Part shown: positions 21,461 to 30,350 of the stretch, in pieces
How the letters are laid out: every line of letters begins with the position of its first letter
Position numbering within the stretch: position 1 is the stretch's first letter
NCBI GenBank assembly: GCA_019245755.1
Contig: JAFARC010000036.1
Span: forward strand, 1-64,000
DNA: 64,000 nt
DNA from: Mycobacteriaceae bacterium
Lineage (GTDB): Bacteria; Actinomycetota; Actinomycetes; Mycobacteriales; Mycobacteriaceae
Direction of reading: 5' to 3'
Made by a program: the position numbers and the translations under genes
The notes under the pieces: generated by a model
What the model was told of the DNA's origin: nothing
What the model saw: the letters and a program-made list of their open reading frames with translations, nothing else
Databases searched by the model: none

Positions 21461-22234
21461 ATGCTCGGAGTCATCGGCGGCAGCGGCTTTTACACGTTTT
21501 TCGACGACGAGGCGCGCAGCATCCACGTCGACACGCCCTACGGCGAACCCAGCGCCGCGATCACGGTCGGCTCGGTCGGCGAGCACGAGGTCGCATTCCT
21601 GCCGCGCCATGGCGTCCATCACGAGTTCGCGCCGCACGCCGTGCCGTACCGCGCGAACATGTGGGCGCTGCGGGCGCTGGGCGTGCGCCGCATTTTCGGG
21701 CCGTGCGCGGTCGGCAGCCTCACCCCGGACCTCGGGCCGGGTGCGATGGTGGTGCCGGACCAGCTGGTCGACCGCACGAACGGCCGCGCCGATACCTACT
21801 TCGACTCCGGCGGCGTGCATGTCAGCTTCGCCGACCCGTACTGTCCGACGCTGCGGGACGCGGCGTTGGTGCCCGGTGTGGTCGACGGCGGCACCATGGT
21901 CGTGGTACAGGGCCCGCGGTTTTCCACCCGCGCCGAAAGCCAGTGGTACGCCGGGCAGGGCTTCGCATTGGTGAACATGACCGGCTACCCGGAGGCGGTG
22001 CTCGCCCGCGAGCTCGAAATCTGTTATGCCGCGATAGCGCTCGTCACCGACCTGGACGCCGGTATCGACGTCGGGACGGGGGTTCGGGCGTTGGACGTGT
22101 TCGCCGAGTTCGAGCGAAACCTCGGCCCGTTCAAGCAGGTGGTGCTCGAAGCGATCGGCGCGGTTGACGGCGAGCGTTCCTGCACCCACTGCCTGCCGCA
22201 TGAGGGTGTGACGCTGCCGATCGAGCTGCCGTGA
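21461..22234 (+). CDS. mtnP: S-methyl-5'-thioadenosine phosphorylase (Rv0535-like)
   Basis: [49 protein letters not shown] motifs. Confidence 0.92.
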   Translation: MLGVIGGSGFYTFFDDEARSIHVDTPYGEPSAAITVGSVGEHEVAFLPRHGVHHEFAPHAVPYRANMWALRALGVRRIFGPCAVGSLTPDLGPGAMVVPDQLVDRTNGRADTYFDSGGVHVSFADPYCPTLRDAALVPGVVDGGTMVVVQGPRFSTRAESQWYAGQGFALVNMTGYPEAVLARELEICYAAIALVTDLDAGIDVGTGVRALDVFAEFERNLGPFKQVVLEAIGAVDGERSCTHCLPHEGVTLPIELP

Positions 22235-23262
22235 GGGTGCTGGTGACGGGCGCGGCCGGCTTCATCGGATCGCGGGTCAAGGCGGTCCTGGCAGCCGCGG
22301 GCCACGACGTCGTCGGTGTCGACCTGATGCTGCCTGCCGCGCATCGACCTGGCACCCGGCCCCCGCCGGACTGCCACCGCGTGGACCTTGCCGACACCGA
22401 CGCACTTGCCCCGCTGCTCGCCGGCGTTGATCTCGTCTGCCATCAGGCCGCGATGGTCGGTGCCGGTGTCGACGCCGCCGACGCGCCGGCATACGGCAGG
22501 CACAACGACTATGCGACGACGGTGCTGCTCGCACAGATGTACGCCGCCGGCTGTCGCCGGCTGGTGCTGGCCTCGTCGATGGTGGTCTACGGTCAGGGCC
22601 GCTACGCCTGCCCGCACCACGGCGCCGTCGATCCGCTGCCGCGCCGCCGCGAAGACCTCGATGCCGCGAGCTTCGAGCACCGCTGCCCGGTGGGCGGCGA
22701 GGAGTTGGGCTGGCAGCTCGTCGACGAGGACGCGCCGCTGCGGCCACGCAGCCTGTACGCGGCCAGTAAGACCGCGCAGGAGCACTACGCGCTGGCGTGG
22801 GCCGAGGCCGTGCGAGGGTCTGTCGTGGCGCTGCGCTACCACAACGTTTACGGGCCCGGGATGCCGCGGAACACGCCATACTCGGGGGTCGCGGCGATCT
22901 TCCGATCCGCCCTGGAAAGAGGCGAACCGCCACAAGTTTTCGAAGATGGTGGCCAGATGCGTGACTTCGTCCACGTTGACGACGTCGCCGTGGCGAACGC
23001 GAAAGCCGTGGACAGCAACGACGACGGCTTCGTGGCCGCCAACGTCTGCTCTGGCGAACCGATTTCGATCCGCGACGTGGCCGCGCAGCTGTCAGCCGCC
23101 AGCGGCGGCCCGGCACCGCAGGTCACCGGTCAGTATCGCAGCGGTGACGTTCGGCACATCGTCGCCGACCCGGCGCGCGCCAAAAAGCTGCTGGGCTTCA
23201 GCGCGACGATTCGCCCGCATGCTGGTCTGCGGGAATTCGCCAAGGCGCCGCTGCGTGATTGA
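22231..23262 (+). CDS. galE3: NAD-dependent epimerase/dehydratase (GalE3-like, Rv0536)
   Basis: VLVTGAAGFIGSRV; SSMVVYG...YAASKTAQE SDR YxxxK motif. Confidence 0.88.
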   Translation: MRVLVTGAAGFIGSRVKAVLAAAGHDVVGVDLMLPAAHRPGTRPPPDCHRVDLADTDALAPLLAGVDLVCHQAAMVGAGVDAADAPAYGRHNDYATTVLLAQMYAAGCRRLVLASSMVVYGQGRYACPHHGAVDPLPRRREDLDAASFEHRCPVGGEELGWQLVDEDAPLRPRSLYAASKTAQEHYALAWAEAVRGSVVALRYHNVYGPGMPRNTPYSGVAAIFRSALERGEPPQVFEDGGQMRDFVHVDDVAVANAKAVDSNDDGFVAANVCSGEPISIRDVAAQLSAASGGPAPQVTGQYRSGDVRHIVADPARAKKLLGFSATIRPHAGLREFAKAPLRD

Positions 23263-23294
23263 GATCCCGCTGGCCGCGGCGCTGCTTCACTCAA

Positions 23295-24332
23295 CTACCA
23301 GCGCCGATCCTCCGGCGCCAGCGGCAGCCGCACCTCGAAGCGCGCCCCGGTGCCCAGGTTGTGCGCCGAAAGCGTGCCACGGTGCGCCTGCACCAAGCCG
23401 GCCGCGATCGCCAATCCCAGTCCCGAACCGCTCGGCAGCGACGCGTCGCCGCGCGGCACCCGTCCGTTGGAACCGCGGTAGGCGACGTCGAACACCCGCG
23501 GCAGGTCGGCCTCGTCGATTCCTACACCGGTGTCGTCGACACGCGCGAAAGCCCCGTTCGCATCAGCTCCGAGCGCGAGCTCGACCGTCCCGCCCTCCGG
23601 TGTATGCGCGATCGCGTTGGCCACCAGATTGGACAGCACCCGAACCAGCGCCCGGTCGCTGCCGACCACTCGCACCGGCTCGGCGGGCAGCGTGGCATGC
23701 AGTACGATCCCGGCGCGCTCTGCAGCGATCCGGTGCGCTGCCAGTACGTCGTCGACCACCTCGTCGAGAGCGACCCTGTCATGCGGCAACTGCACCGCCC
23801 CGGCGTTGATCTTCGACATCTCGAACAGGTCGTCCACCATGGCCGACAGCCGGATCGATTCCTGCTCAATATGTTTGGCGTGAACCCGGACTTCATCGCC
23901 GAGCACGACCCCGTCCGCGATCGCTTCGGACACCGCACGTATCCCGGCCAACGGCGTGCGCAGGTCGTGACTGACGAACGCGACCAACCGGCGTCGCGAT
24001 TCCTCGGATGCGCGCTCGGCGTCCCGGACCTGGCGCTCCCACACCGTCCTTCGGGCTTGGTAGCGGGCCATCATCACCGCGGTGGGAACCGTCACTACTG
24101 CGACGATCACCAGCACAACCGCGGTCTGCTCGAAGGTCTGGGTGATCATGAAGCCACTGGCGCCCAACACGCCGGTGAACGTCGCCAACGTCGGGATCAG
24201 CACCAACACCACCATGCTGACCGCCAACGACCAGGACCTGGCCAGCCGGATCACCAGCCAGCCGGCGAGCACGACCGGCAGCGTGCACGCCACCGCCAGC
24301 GCGAAGATCTCCGCCAGATCACGCGTCTGCAT
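23295..24332 (-). CDS. Two-component sensor histidine kinase
   Basis: [21 protein letters not shown]-box; [19 protein letters not shown]-box; [21 protein letters not shown] and [13 protein letters not shown]-terminal TM segments. Start overlaps the response regulator by 14 bp. Confidence 0.95.
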   Translation of the reverse strand: MQTRDLAEIFALAVACTLPVVLAGWLVIRLARSWSLAVSMVVLVLIPTLATFTGVLGASGFMITQTFEQTAVVLVIVAVVTVPTAVMMARYQARRTVWERQVRDAERASEESRRRLVAFVSHDLRTPLAGIRAVSEAIADGVVLGDEVRVHAKHIEQESIRLSAMVDDLFEMSKINAGAVQLPHDRVALDEVVDDVLAAHRIAAERAGIVLHATLPAEPVRVVGSDRALVRVLSNLVANAIAHTPEGGTVELALGADANGAFARVDDTGVGIDEADLPRVFDVAYRGSNGRVPRGDASLPSGSGLGLAIAAGLVQAHRGTLSAHNLGTGARFEVRLPLAPEDRRW

Positions 24333-25008
24333 CGTCGTCCTGCCACCGATACCCGCGTCCCCACACGGTCTGGATGCGGTGTTGGTCGCCAAGCTTCGCG
24401 CGCAACCGCTTCACGTGCACGGTGACCGTCGACAGGTCGCCGAACTCCCACCGCCATACCCGCTTGAGCAGCTCCTCTCGGGAGAACACTGTGTCGGCAT
24501 GGGTCAGGAAGAACAACAGCAGGTCGAATTCACGGTTGGTCAGGTTGACGGGCTGGCCGCAGATCCGCACCGCCCTGGCCGCCGTCGACACGGTCAGGTC
24601 GCCACAGGAGAGCTCGATCGGCAGCGCGGTTGAAGGCGCGGGGACCCGGCGCAGCACCGACCGCACCCGCAAGGCCAGCTCGCGCGGGCTGAACGGCTTG
24701 GTGACGTAGTCATCGGCGCCGGCTTCCAGGCCGGCGATGCGGTCGTGCTCCTCGCCGAGCGCGGTCAGCAAGATCACCGGCATCGCGAATCCGGCCCGCT
24801 CGCGCAGGGTGCGGCACAGCGTCAATCCGTCTGGGCCGGGCATCATCACATCGAGCACCGCGACGTCGATGCGTTCGGTGCCCAACAGCCGCAAAGCCTC
24901 GATCCCGTCGTCGGCGACGCTGACGTCGAGGCCCTCGCGTTCCAGGTAGCGGCGCACGACATCACGCACCACCGTGTCGTCGTCGGCGATGAGCACGCGT
25001 GCGTTCAC
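24319..25008 (-). CDS. OmpR/PhoB-family response regulator
   Basis: [10 protein letters not shown]...[13 protein letters not shown] receiver; C-terminal winged helix [27 protein letters not shown]...[15 protein letters not shown]. Confidence 0.95.
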   Translation of the reverse strand: MNARVLIADDDTVVRDVVRRYLEREGLDVSVADDGIEALRLLGTERIDVAVLDVMMPGPDGLTLCRTLRERAGFAMPVILLTALGEEHDRIAGLEAGADDYVTKPFSPRELALRVRSVLRRVPAPSTALPIELSCGDLTVSTAARAVRICGQPVNLTNREFDLLLFFLTHADTVFSREELLKRVWRWEFGDLSTVTVHVKRLRAKLGDQHRIQTVWGRGYRWQDDDADA

Positions 25009-25049
25009 AGCTTCCGAGGCTAGCTGGCGGGCCGCCGACCTGCGGCGAT

Positions 25050-25066
25050 GTCACTGATTCGTCACC
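25050..25066 (+). promoter_or_regulatory. Candidate response-regulator site, copy 1: GTCACTGATTCGTCACC (GTCAC direct repeat, 11-bp spacing)
   Basis: In the TCS/GT2 divergent intergenic region, 45 bp upstream of the 25112 start; 15/17 identical to copy 2 at 30207-30223. Confidence 0.6.
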
Positions 25067-25111
25067 GATAACTCCTACTGGCGGATGGCCGGTTGATTAA
25101 CCTCGTGACAC

Positions 25112-25768
25112 ATGCCCGACTGTCCGGTCACGGTGGTGCTGCCCTGCCTGAACGAGGAGGCATCGCTGGCGGGGGTGCTGGCGGGCGTTCCGGCCGGCTA
25201 TCGGGCGCTGGTCGTCGACAACAACAGCACTGATGGCACCGCGCAGGTGGCCCGACGGCACGGCGCGCAGGTGGTGATCGAAACCCGGCCGGGTTACGGA
25301 TCGGCAGTGCACACCGGGGTGGTCGCCGCCACGACGCCGATCGTGGCGGTGCTCGACGCCGACGGCTCGCTGGACCCCGCCGAGCTGCCCTTGATGGTGG
25401 CCGAACTGGATCACGGCGCGGATCTGGTGACCGGCCGCCGACGCCCGGTACCGGGCCTCCGCTGGCCGTGGCATGCCCGGCTCGGCACCGCCGTGGTTTC
25501 GTGGCGGCTGCGCACCCGGTATGGCCTGCCGGTACACGACATCGCCCCGATGCGCGTCACCCGCCGCGAGCCGCTCCTCCAACTCGGTGTGCGGGACCGG
25601 CGGTCGGGTTATCCGGTGGAGCTGTTGATGCGCGCAGCCGCCGCCGGGTGGCGCGTCGTCGAACGCGACGTCGGCTACGGCCCTCGCACCGGCGGCAAGT
25701 CGAAGGTTAGCGGATCGGTGCGCGGCAGTGTCGTTGCCGCCGTTGACTTTTGGCGCGCCATCTCATGA
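25112..25768 (+). CDS. Glycosyltransferase family 2 (dolichol-P-mannose-synthase-like, Rv0539-like)
   Basis: VTVVLPCLNEEASLAGVL...ALVVDNNSTDGTAQVA...VLDADGSLDPAEL GT-A motifs. Confidence 0.9.
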   Translation: MPDCPVTVVLPCLNEEASLAGVLAGVPAGYRALVVDNNSTDGTAQVARRHGAQVVIETRPGYGSAVHTGVVAATTPIVAVLDADGSLDPAELPLMVAELDHGADLVTGRRRPVPGLRWPWHARLGTAVVSWRLRTRYGLPVHDIAPMRVTRREPLLQLGVRDRRSGYPVELLMRAAAAGWRVVERDVGYGPRTGGKSKVSGSVRGSVVAAVDFWRAIS

Positions 25769-26436
25769 CGCCGCTACCGGTGACGCTGCTGGTGGTGGCC
25801 AAGGCGCCCGTGGCCGGGCTGGCCAAAACCCGGTTGGCCGCGGCGGTCGGCCCAGCGGCGGCCGCTGACATCGCGGCCGCCGCCCTGCTCGACACTCTCG
25901 ACGCGGCGGCCGCCGCGCCGGTGGCCGCGCGCGTGGTCGCGATGACCGGCGATCTGGACAAGGCGCGGGCGGCGGACGAACTTCGCGCGCGGCTGCAGGC
26001 GTTCACCGTGATCCCGCAGCGCGGCCAAACCTTCGCTGACCGGCTCGCCAACGCGCACATCGATGCCGCCGGGGCCACAGGACCCAGCGCTGTGCTGCAG
26101 ATCGGGATGGATACCCCTCAGGTCACCACCGCGCTGCTCACCCGGTGTGCTCAGCGCCTTCTGGCTGCGCCCGCGGTGCTGGGCATGGCGCGCGACGGCG
26201 GCTGGTGGCTGCTCGGCGTACGGTCGGCGCAAACGGCTGACGTGCTGCGCGACGTGCCGATGTCGCGGGACGACACCGGCGTGCTGACGTTTGCCGCGCT
26301 GGCGAACCAGGGTATAGCCGTCACGCTCGTCGATGAGCTTCGCGATGTGGACACGGTTGACGATGTGGCCGCGGTGCGCGGGGCCGCGGCGGCCAACTCT
26401 CGATTTGCGCGTGTGACACGAGCGGTAGGGGTGTGA
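25765..26436 (+). CDS. DUF2064/TIGR04282-type nucleotidyl/glycosyltransferase-like protein (Rv0540-like)
   Basis: LLVVAKAPVAGLAKTRLAAAVG...LQIGMDTPQV...MARDGGWWLLGVR; ATGA overlap with upstream GT2. Confidence 0.85.
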   Translation: MTPLPVTLLVVAKAPVAGLAKTRLAAAVGPAAAADIAAAALLDTLDAAAAAPVAARVVAMTGDLDKARAADELRARLQAFTVIPQRGQTFADRLANAHIDAAGATGPSAVLQIGMDTPQVTTALLTRCAQRLLAAPAVLGMARDGGWWLLGVRSAQTADVLRDVPMSRDDTGVLTFAALANQGIAVTLVDELRDVDTVDDVAAVRGAAAANSRFARVTRAVGV

Positions 26437-26437
26437 G

Positions 26438-27067
26438 GTGCTGGGCAACCTGTACGACCGGGCGCTTGTCGGGGAGCTGTGCTGGATCCGTCACGACGAT
26501 GGTCGGGCGCACCGGCTGCCGGTGCGAAGCTGGTTGGGTGGCCGCGACGCCGACACGGCTTTCGACGCTCATTTGGTGGCGCTGTGCAGTGGCCCGACTA
26601 TCGATCTAGGTTGCGGCCCAGGTCGTTTGGTGGCGCACCTGATACGCCGCGGTGTCCCGGCGCTGGGTGTCGACCAGTCGGCCACCGCGATCCGGCTGGC
26701 GCGGCGCAACGGGGCGCCGGCGCTCCATCGCGACGTGTTCGCGCCCCTGCCGGGCGTCGGCCGCTGGCAGACGGTGCTGTTGGCGGACGGCAATGTCGGT
26801 CTCGGTGGTGACCCGCGCCGCATCCTGGCGCGGGCCGGCGAGCTGCTGCGACGCAGCGGTCGATGCCTGGCGGAGTTCGATCCGTGTGTCACCGGCGTGT
26901 GTCTGCGCTGGGTGCGGCTGGAGTCCTCGCACACCGTCGGACCCTGGTTTCGGTGGGCGTCGGTCGGGGTTGACAGCGCGGGCCGGCTGGCCGAACAGGT
27001 CGGGATGGCGGTGACCGACGTTCACCGGCTAGGGGAGCGGGTGGTGGCCAGCCTCGCGCCGGCCTGA
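26438..27067 (+). CDS. Class I SAM-dependent methyltransferase
   Basis: TIDLGCGPGRLVAHLIRRGVPALGVDQS motif I; tightly linked to the preceding gene. Confidence 0.85.
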   Translation: MLGNLYDRALVGELCWIRHDDGRAHRLPVRSWLGGRDADTAFDAHLVALCSGPTIDLGCGPGRLVAHLIRRGVPALGVDQSATAIRLARRNGAPALHRDVFAPLPGVGRWQTVLLADGNVGLGGDPRRILARAGELLRRSGRCLAEFDPCVTGVCLRWVRLESSHTVGPWFRWASVGVDSAGRLAEQVGMAVTDVHRLGERVVASLAPA

Positions 27068-27571
27068 GCCGAGCACACGCGCACTTCGACGGTGCGCGAA
27101 AATGATTCGGATCCCATAGAGTGCTGCGCTGGTGCCAAACATCGCCGCCGTGAGTAGCAGCCACCGGCCGAGGAAGGGTTCCTGGGTTTGGCCGGTCGCG
27201 GCAAGGTATGTCGGTCCACCTTGCGCGATGATGCCGGGCAGGAAGACCAGCAGTGTCAGGCCCGACGCCAGCGCCGGTATCCGGATGTGGTTGAGCGCGG
27301 ATACCACCGGCGCTCCGCGGCGGCGGTTCGCGGGAATGGCCAGCAGTCGGTCGGCCAGGGCGTACATCGGGTACAGCACCAGGTCGTGGAGCACGATCGC
27401 CGCCGCGAACCACACGGCGATCGACTGCCACCAAACCCGTGGGTTCCACAGCGTGACGGGATGGAAGGTGGCCACGACGTACCCAACGAGTGCGAACCCG
27501 GCCAGCATGGTCAGCAGGTGCAGTGGGCGGGATCCGTACCCGTCGCGGTAGCGTGCCAGCAGCCGGCGCAT
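27029..27571 (-). CDS. Small polytopic membrane protein, operonic with the Mo-oxidoreductase
   Basis: Start codon overlaps the 27573 gene stop; 4-5 hydrophobic segments. Confidence 0.75.
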   Translation of the reverse strand: MRRLLARYRDGYGSRPLHLLTMLAGFALVGYVVATFHPVTLWNPRVWWQSIAVWFAAAIVLHDLVLYPMYALADRLLAIPANRRRGAPVVSALNHIRIPALASGLTLLVFLPGIIAQGGPTYLAATGQTQEPFLGRWLLLTAAMFGTSAALYGIRIIFAHRRSARVLGSGRREAGHHPLP

Positions 27572-27572
27572 G

Positions 27573-28805
27573 TCAGCGGCCCTCGAAGTCGATCGACGCC
27601 ACCCACTTGGTGTTGTGCACCCCGGGCAGCGCGGGCACGATGATCCGCGCCGGGTAGCCGTGGTCGAGGGAGAGATCGGCGCCGTTGACCCGCAGCGCCA
27701 GCAGCCCGTCCGGATGGTTGATCTGATTCGGTTGCAGCACCGCGTGATTGAATGCGCCGTAGCGCTCCAGTGACGCCACGAGCGCCGACCGCGGCTCCGG
27801 CACCCCGGCGAGCCGCGCAAGGTCTGCCAGCCGCACCCCGCTCCAGGTCTCCGTGGTAGACCAGCCCTCCACGCATGCGATCGGCAGCCGCGCGGTGTGT
27901 TGAGGCATCGCCGTCAGTGTTTTTCGGTCCAGCACCACGGCGGCGGGGCCGCCGCGAAGTGTCAACCGCCACGAATCGCCGGTCCTCGCCGGCCCGATCG
28001 AGGCAGCCGCTGCGGTCCGGTTGATCTGAAAATCATTTGGCCCCTGGCCGTGGTCGCGGCCGCGGGGCAGCAGCAGCGCGGCATGGCGGGTGACGCCGCC
28101 GATGGTCTGGCCGGCTGTTATCACCGCCATCAGCACGGCGCCACCGCCCACCAGCGCCAGGGCGCCGCGGCGGCTCATCGTCGGCGGTGTCGGATCGAGG
28201 GCGACCAGCCCGTCGGGGTCCGGGGTCTCGGGCTTGGTAGCGGCAACGTTGGCGCGCAACACATCTCGCAGCGGCATCGACCGCAGCGCGCTGACCATCC
28301 GCGGGATCTTCAGCGTGATATGCATCAGGAACCCTGCGATGAACACCCAGGCGCCGAAGTAGTGGGCGACGTAGAAGTTGAACCCGAAGATGTAGTCGTA
28401 CTGGATGTTGAGCACACCGGTGACGATTTCGAAGAGGATGCCGCCGACGAGCATCACCAGCGATACCCGTTCGAGCGCCTGGGCGACCGACCGGGCCGGT
28501 GGCCAGTCGAACAGCCGGGGAATCACCGACCACAGCTTGGCCAGCACCACCGGGATCAGCACCAGGCCCAGCCCCACGTGCAGGCCTTGGCTGAGTCGGT
28601 ACAGCCACGCCGGGTGGGCGGGCCAGTCGAACGCCGGCAACTTCAGCCACCCGACGTCGGCGGGAATGGCCTGGCCGAACTGCGGGCCGTAGGCGATGTA
28701 GGAGAGCAGCCCGGTGATGATCACGATCGGCAGGGTGACCAACAGGACCAAGCCGAACACGGAAGTCAACCATGGGCCCCGAAGCGGGCTTCGCCAGCGG
28801 TTCAT
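27573..28805 (-). CDS. Membrane molybdopterin-dependent oxidoreductase: cytochrome b561-like 4-TM domain fused to sulfite-oxidase/YedY-type Mo domain
   Basis: N-terminal TM helices with His residues; internal MSRRGALALVGGGAVLMAVI; CVEGWSTTETWSGVRLADL Mo-ligand Cys; DGLLALRVNGADLSLDHGYPARIIVP. Confidence 0.9.
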   Translation of the reverse strand: MNRWRSPLRGPWLTSVFGLVLLVTLPIVIITGLLSYIAYGPQFGQAIPADVGWLKLPAFDWPAHPAWLYRLSQGLHVGLGLVLIPVVLAKLWSVIPRLFDWPPARSVAQALERVSLVMLVGGILFEIVTGVLNIQYDYIFGFNFYVAHYFGAWVFIAGFLMHITLKIPRMVSALRSMPLRDVLRANVAATKPETPDPDGLVALDPTPPTMSRRGALALVGGGAVLMAVITAGQTIGGVTRHAALLLPRGRDHGQGPNDFQINRTAAAASIGPARTGDSWRLTLRGGPAAVVLDRKTLTAMPQHTARLPIACVEGWSTTETWSGVRLADLARLAGVPEPRSALVASLERYGAFNHAVLQPNQINHPDGLLALRVNGADLSLDHGYPARIIVPALPGVHNTKWVASIDFEGR

Positions 28806-28810
28806 ATCTG

Positions 28811-30172
28811 CTACCAATTCGTGTAGATGAAGTGGTTGATCGTCAGGGCGCCGGCGATGTTGAATGCCAACCACCAGCGGTGCGAAGACCACGGCAACAG
28901 CGCGGGTGCCGCCGTCAGCCATACCATGAACGGCAGCCAGATACGTTCGGTTTCGGCCTTGCTTAGCATGGTGAGGTCGGCACACAGGATCGCGGTCAGC
29001 GCGGCCCCCACCAGCAGGTGCAGGCCGGACCGGTGTCGGATTCCCGCGGTGTTGAACGCCTTGCTGATACCTGCGACGCTGCCCAACCCGATCGCGCACA
29101 CCGCTGCCGCCAAGTTGGCCCAGCTCCAGTACTCAAACGGACGGTCGCCGGCGATGCCCTGCCAATAGCGTCGCTGCACAAGGGTGTAGCCGTCGAACCA
29201 CCAGAAGCCGGCGCGCGCGAAAATCGCCACCACGGCCGCCACCGCCGCCACCGCCGCCACCGCTGCCGCCACGATTAGCGCCGGTCGGGCTTCCCGCGCG
29301 GCCAATAGCACCGCGAACGCCGGTAGCGCCATCAGAACCAGCCCGTAACTCAGAAAGATCGCCCAGCCCAGCAGCAACCCGGCGCAGAGCGCGGCGGCCA
29401 GCACCGATAGCCGCGCCGTCCGGGTGACCGCCAGCGCGAGCGCCGCGATACCCCATGCGGCGATGCCGGCGAAGTAGCCGTCCGCGGAGACGGCTATCCA
29501 GATCACCGTCGGCGCCAGGGCGACAAACGGCGCGGCCCGGCGCGCGGTGGCCTCGTCGTCGAGCGCCCGCACCGCGACGATGACCGCGGTGGATGCGCTC
29601 GTTCCGACCAGCACGCAGAAGGTGGCGGCCCAGGCGCCGCCGCCCAGGCCGATGCGGTCGAGCCAGACGAACGTCAGCAGCGCGCCCGGCGGATGCCCGG
29701 AGACGTGGGTGACCCACGAGTCGTGTTGGAAATCGGGGATGCGCCTGGCGAAACTGCGCACGGCGTAGGGGATGTCGGTGATCGTCGGCACTTGACGGAG
29801 ATACTCGTGCGCTGCGGTGAGGCGACCAGCGAAGCCGCCGTTCCACCCGTCAACCATCGCCAGCGAAAAGGCCCAGGCCAAGGACGTGGCCCAGGTGAGG
29901 GCCGTCAGCGCCGGCCACGGCACCCGCCGCGCGACTGGCTGCCCCCAGATGATCGCGGCAATGCCTATGGCAATCGCGGCTGGGGTGCCCCAGCCGACGT
30001 GCGCGTCCCACCAGCCGAATATCGGCGCGGTGTTGGCGAATTCATAGATCCGCGCTGAGTTGGCGTGAATCAGGGGTGTGACGATGCCCAGGTGCAGGTC
30101 CGGCACCACGAACGCCGCCGCGACCAGCGCCGCCGCGAGCGGCACTGCCACGGCTTCGCTGCGCACCTTCAC
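28811..30172 (-). CDS. Polytopic GT-C/mannosyltransferase-like integral membrane protein (Rv0541c-like)
   Basis: About a dozen TM segments; first luminal loop with HVSGHPPGALL; 5 bp upstream of the Mo-oxidoreductase gene. Confidence 0.8.
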   Translation of the reverse strand: MKVRSEAVAVPLAAALVAAAFVVPDLHLGIVTPLIHANSARIYEFANTAPIFGWWDAHVGWGTPAAIAIGIAAIIWGQPVARRVPWPALTALTWATSLAWAFSLAMVDGWNGGFAGRLTAAHEYLRQVPTITDIPYAVRSFARRIPDFQHDSWVTHVSGHPPGALLTFVWLDRIGLGGGAWAATFCVLVGTSASTAVIVAVRALDDEATARRAAPFVALAPTVIWIAVSADGYFAGIAAWGIAALALAVTRTARLSVLAAALCAGLLLGWAIFLSYGLVLMALPAFAVLLAAREARPALIVAAAVAAVAAVAAVVAIFARAGFWWFDGYTLVQRRYWQGIAGDRPFEYWSWANLAAAVCAIGLGSVAGISKAFNTAGIRHRSGLHLLVGAALTAILCADLTMLSKAETERIWLPFMVWLTAAPALLPWSSHRWWLAFNIAGALTINHFIYTNW

Positions 30173-30206
30173 GGCACCAGCCTAGGATCGCCCAGCGCTG
30201 CCTGTG

Positions 30207-30223
30207 GCTGACGATTCAGTGAC
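30207..30223 (-). promoter_or_regulatory. Candidate response-regulator site, copy 2: GTCACTGAATCGTCAGC
   Basis: On the minus strand, about 35 bp upstream of the 30172 start; 15/17 identical to copy 1, same orientation relative to the downstream gene. Confidence 0.6.
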
Positions 30224-30350
30224 GAAATGCCGGGTGCCGCGGTCTTCCTACGATGCTCAACGTGTTCGACATCGAGTCCGCAAAGCTGGGATGGTTCTCG
30301 GCCGTTCGGGGTGAAAGAGCTGAGTTCCTCTATCAGCAGCCCGGGTTCGG

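Noticed and set aside
25765-26436. TIGR04282/DUF2064 gene next to a GT2, suggesting a radical-SAM/selenodomain or arsenosugar pathway
   Set aside because: No radical SAM protein, selenodomain protein or arsenic gene lies nearby, so only the family name links it to those pathways.
29222-29275. gccgccacc-type 9-bp repeat array
   Set aside because: It encodes AAVAAVAAVAAV inside a TM helix of the GT-C-like protein and is explained by coding plus GC bias.
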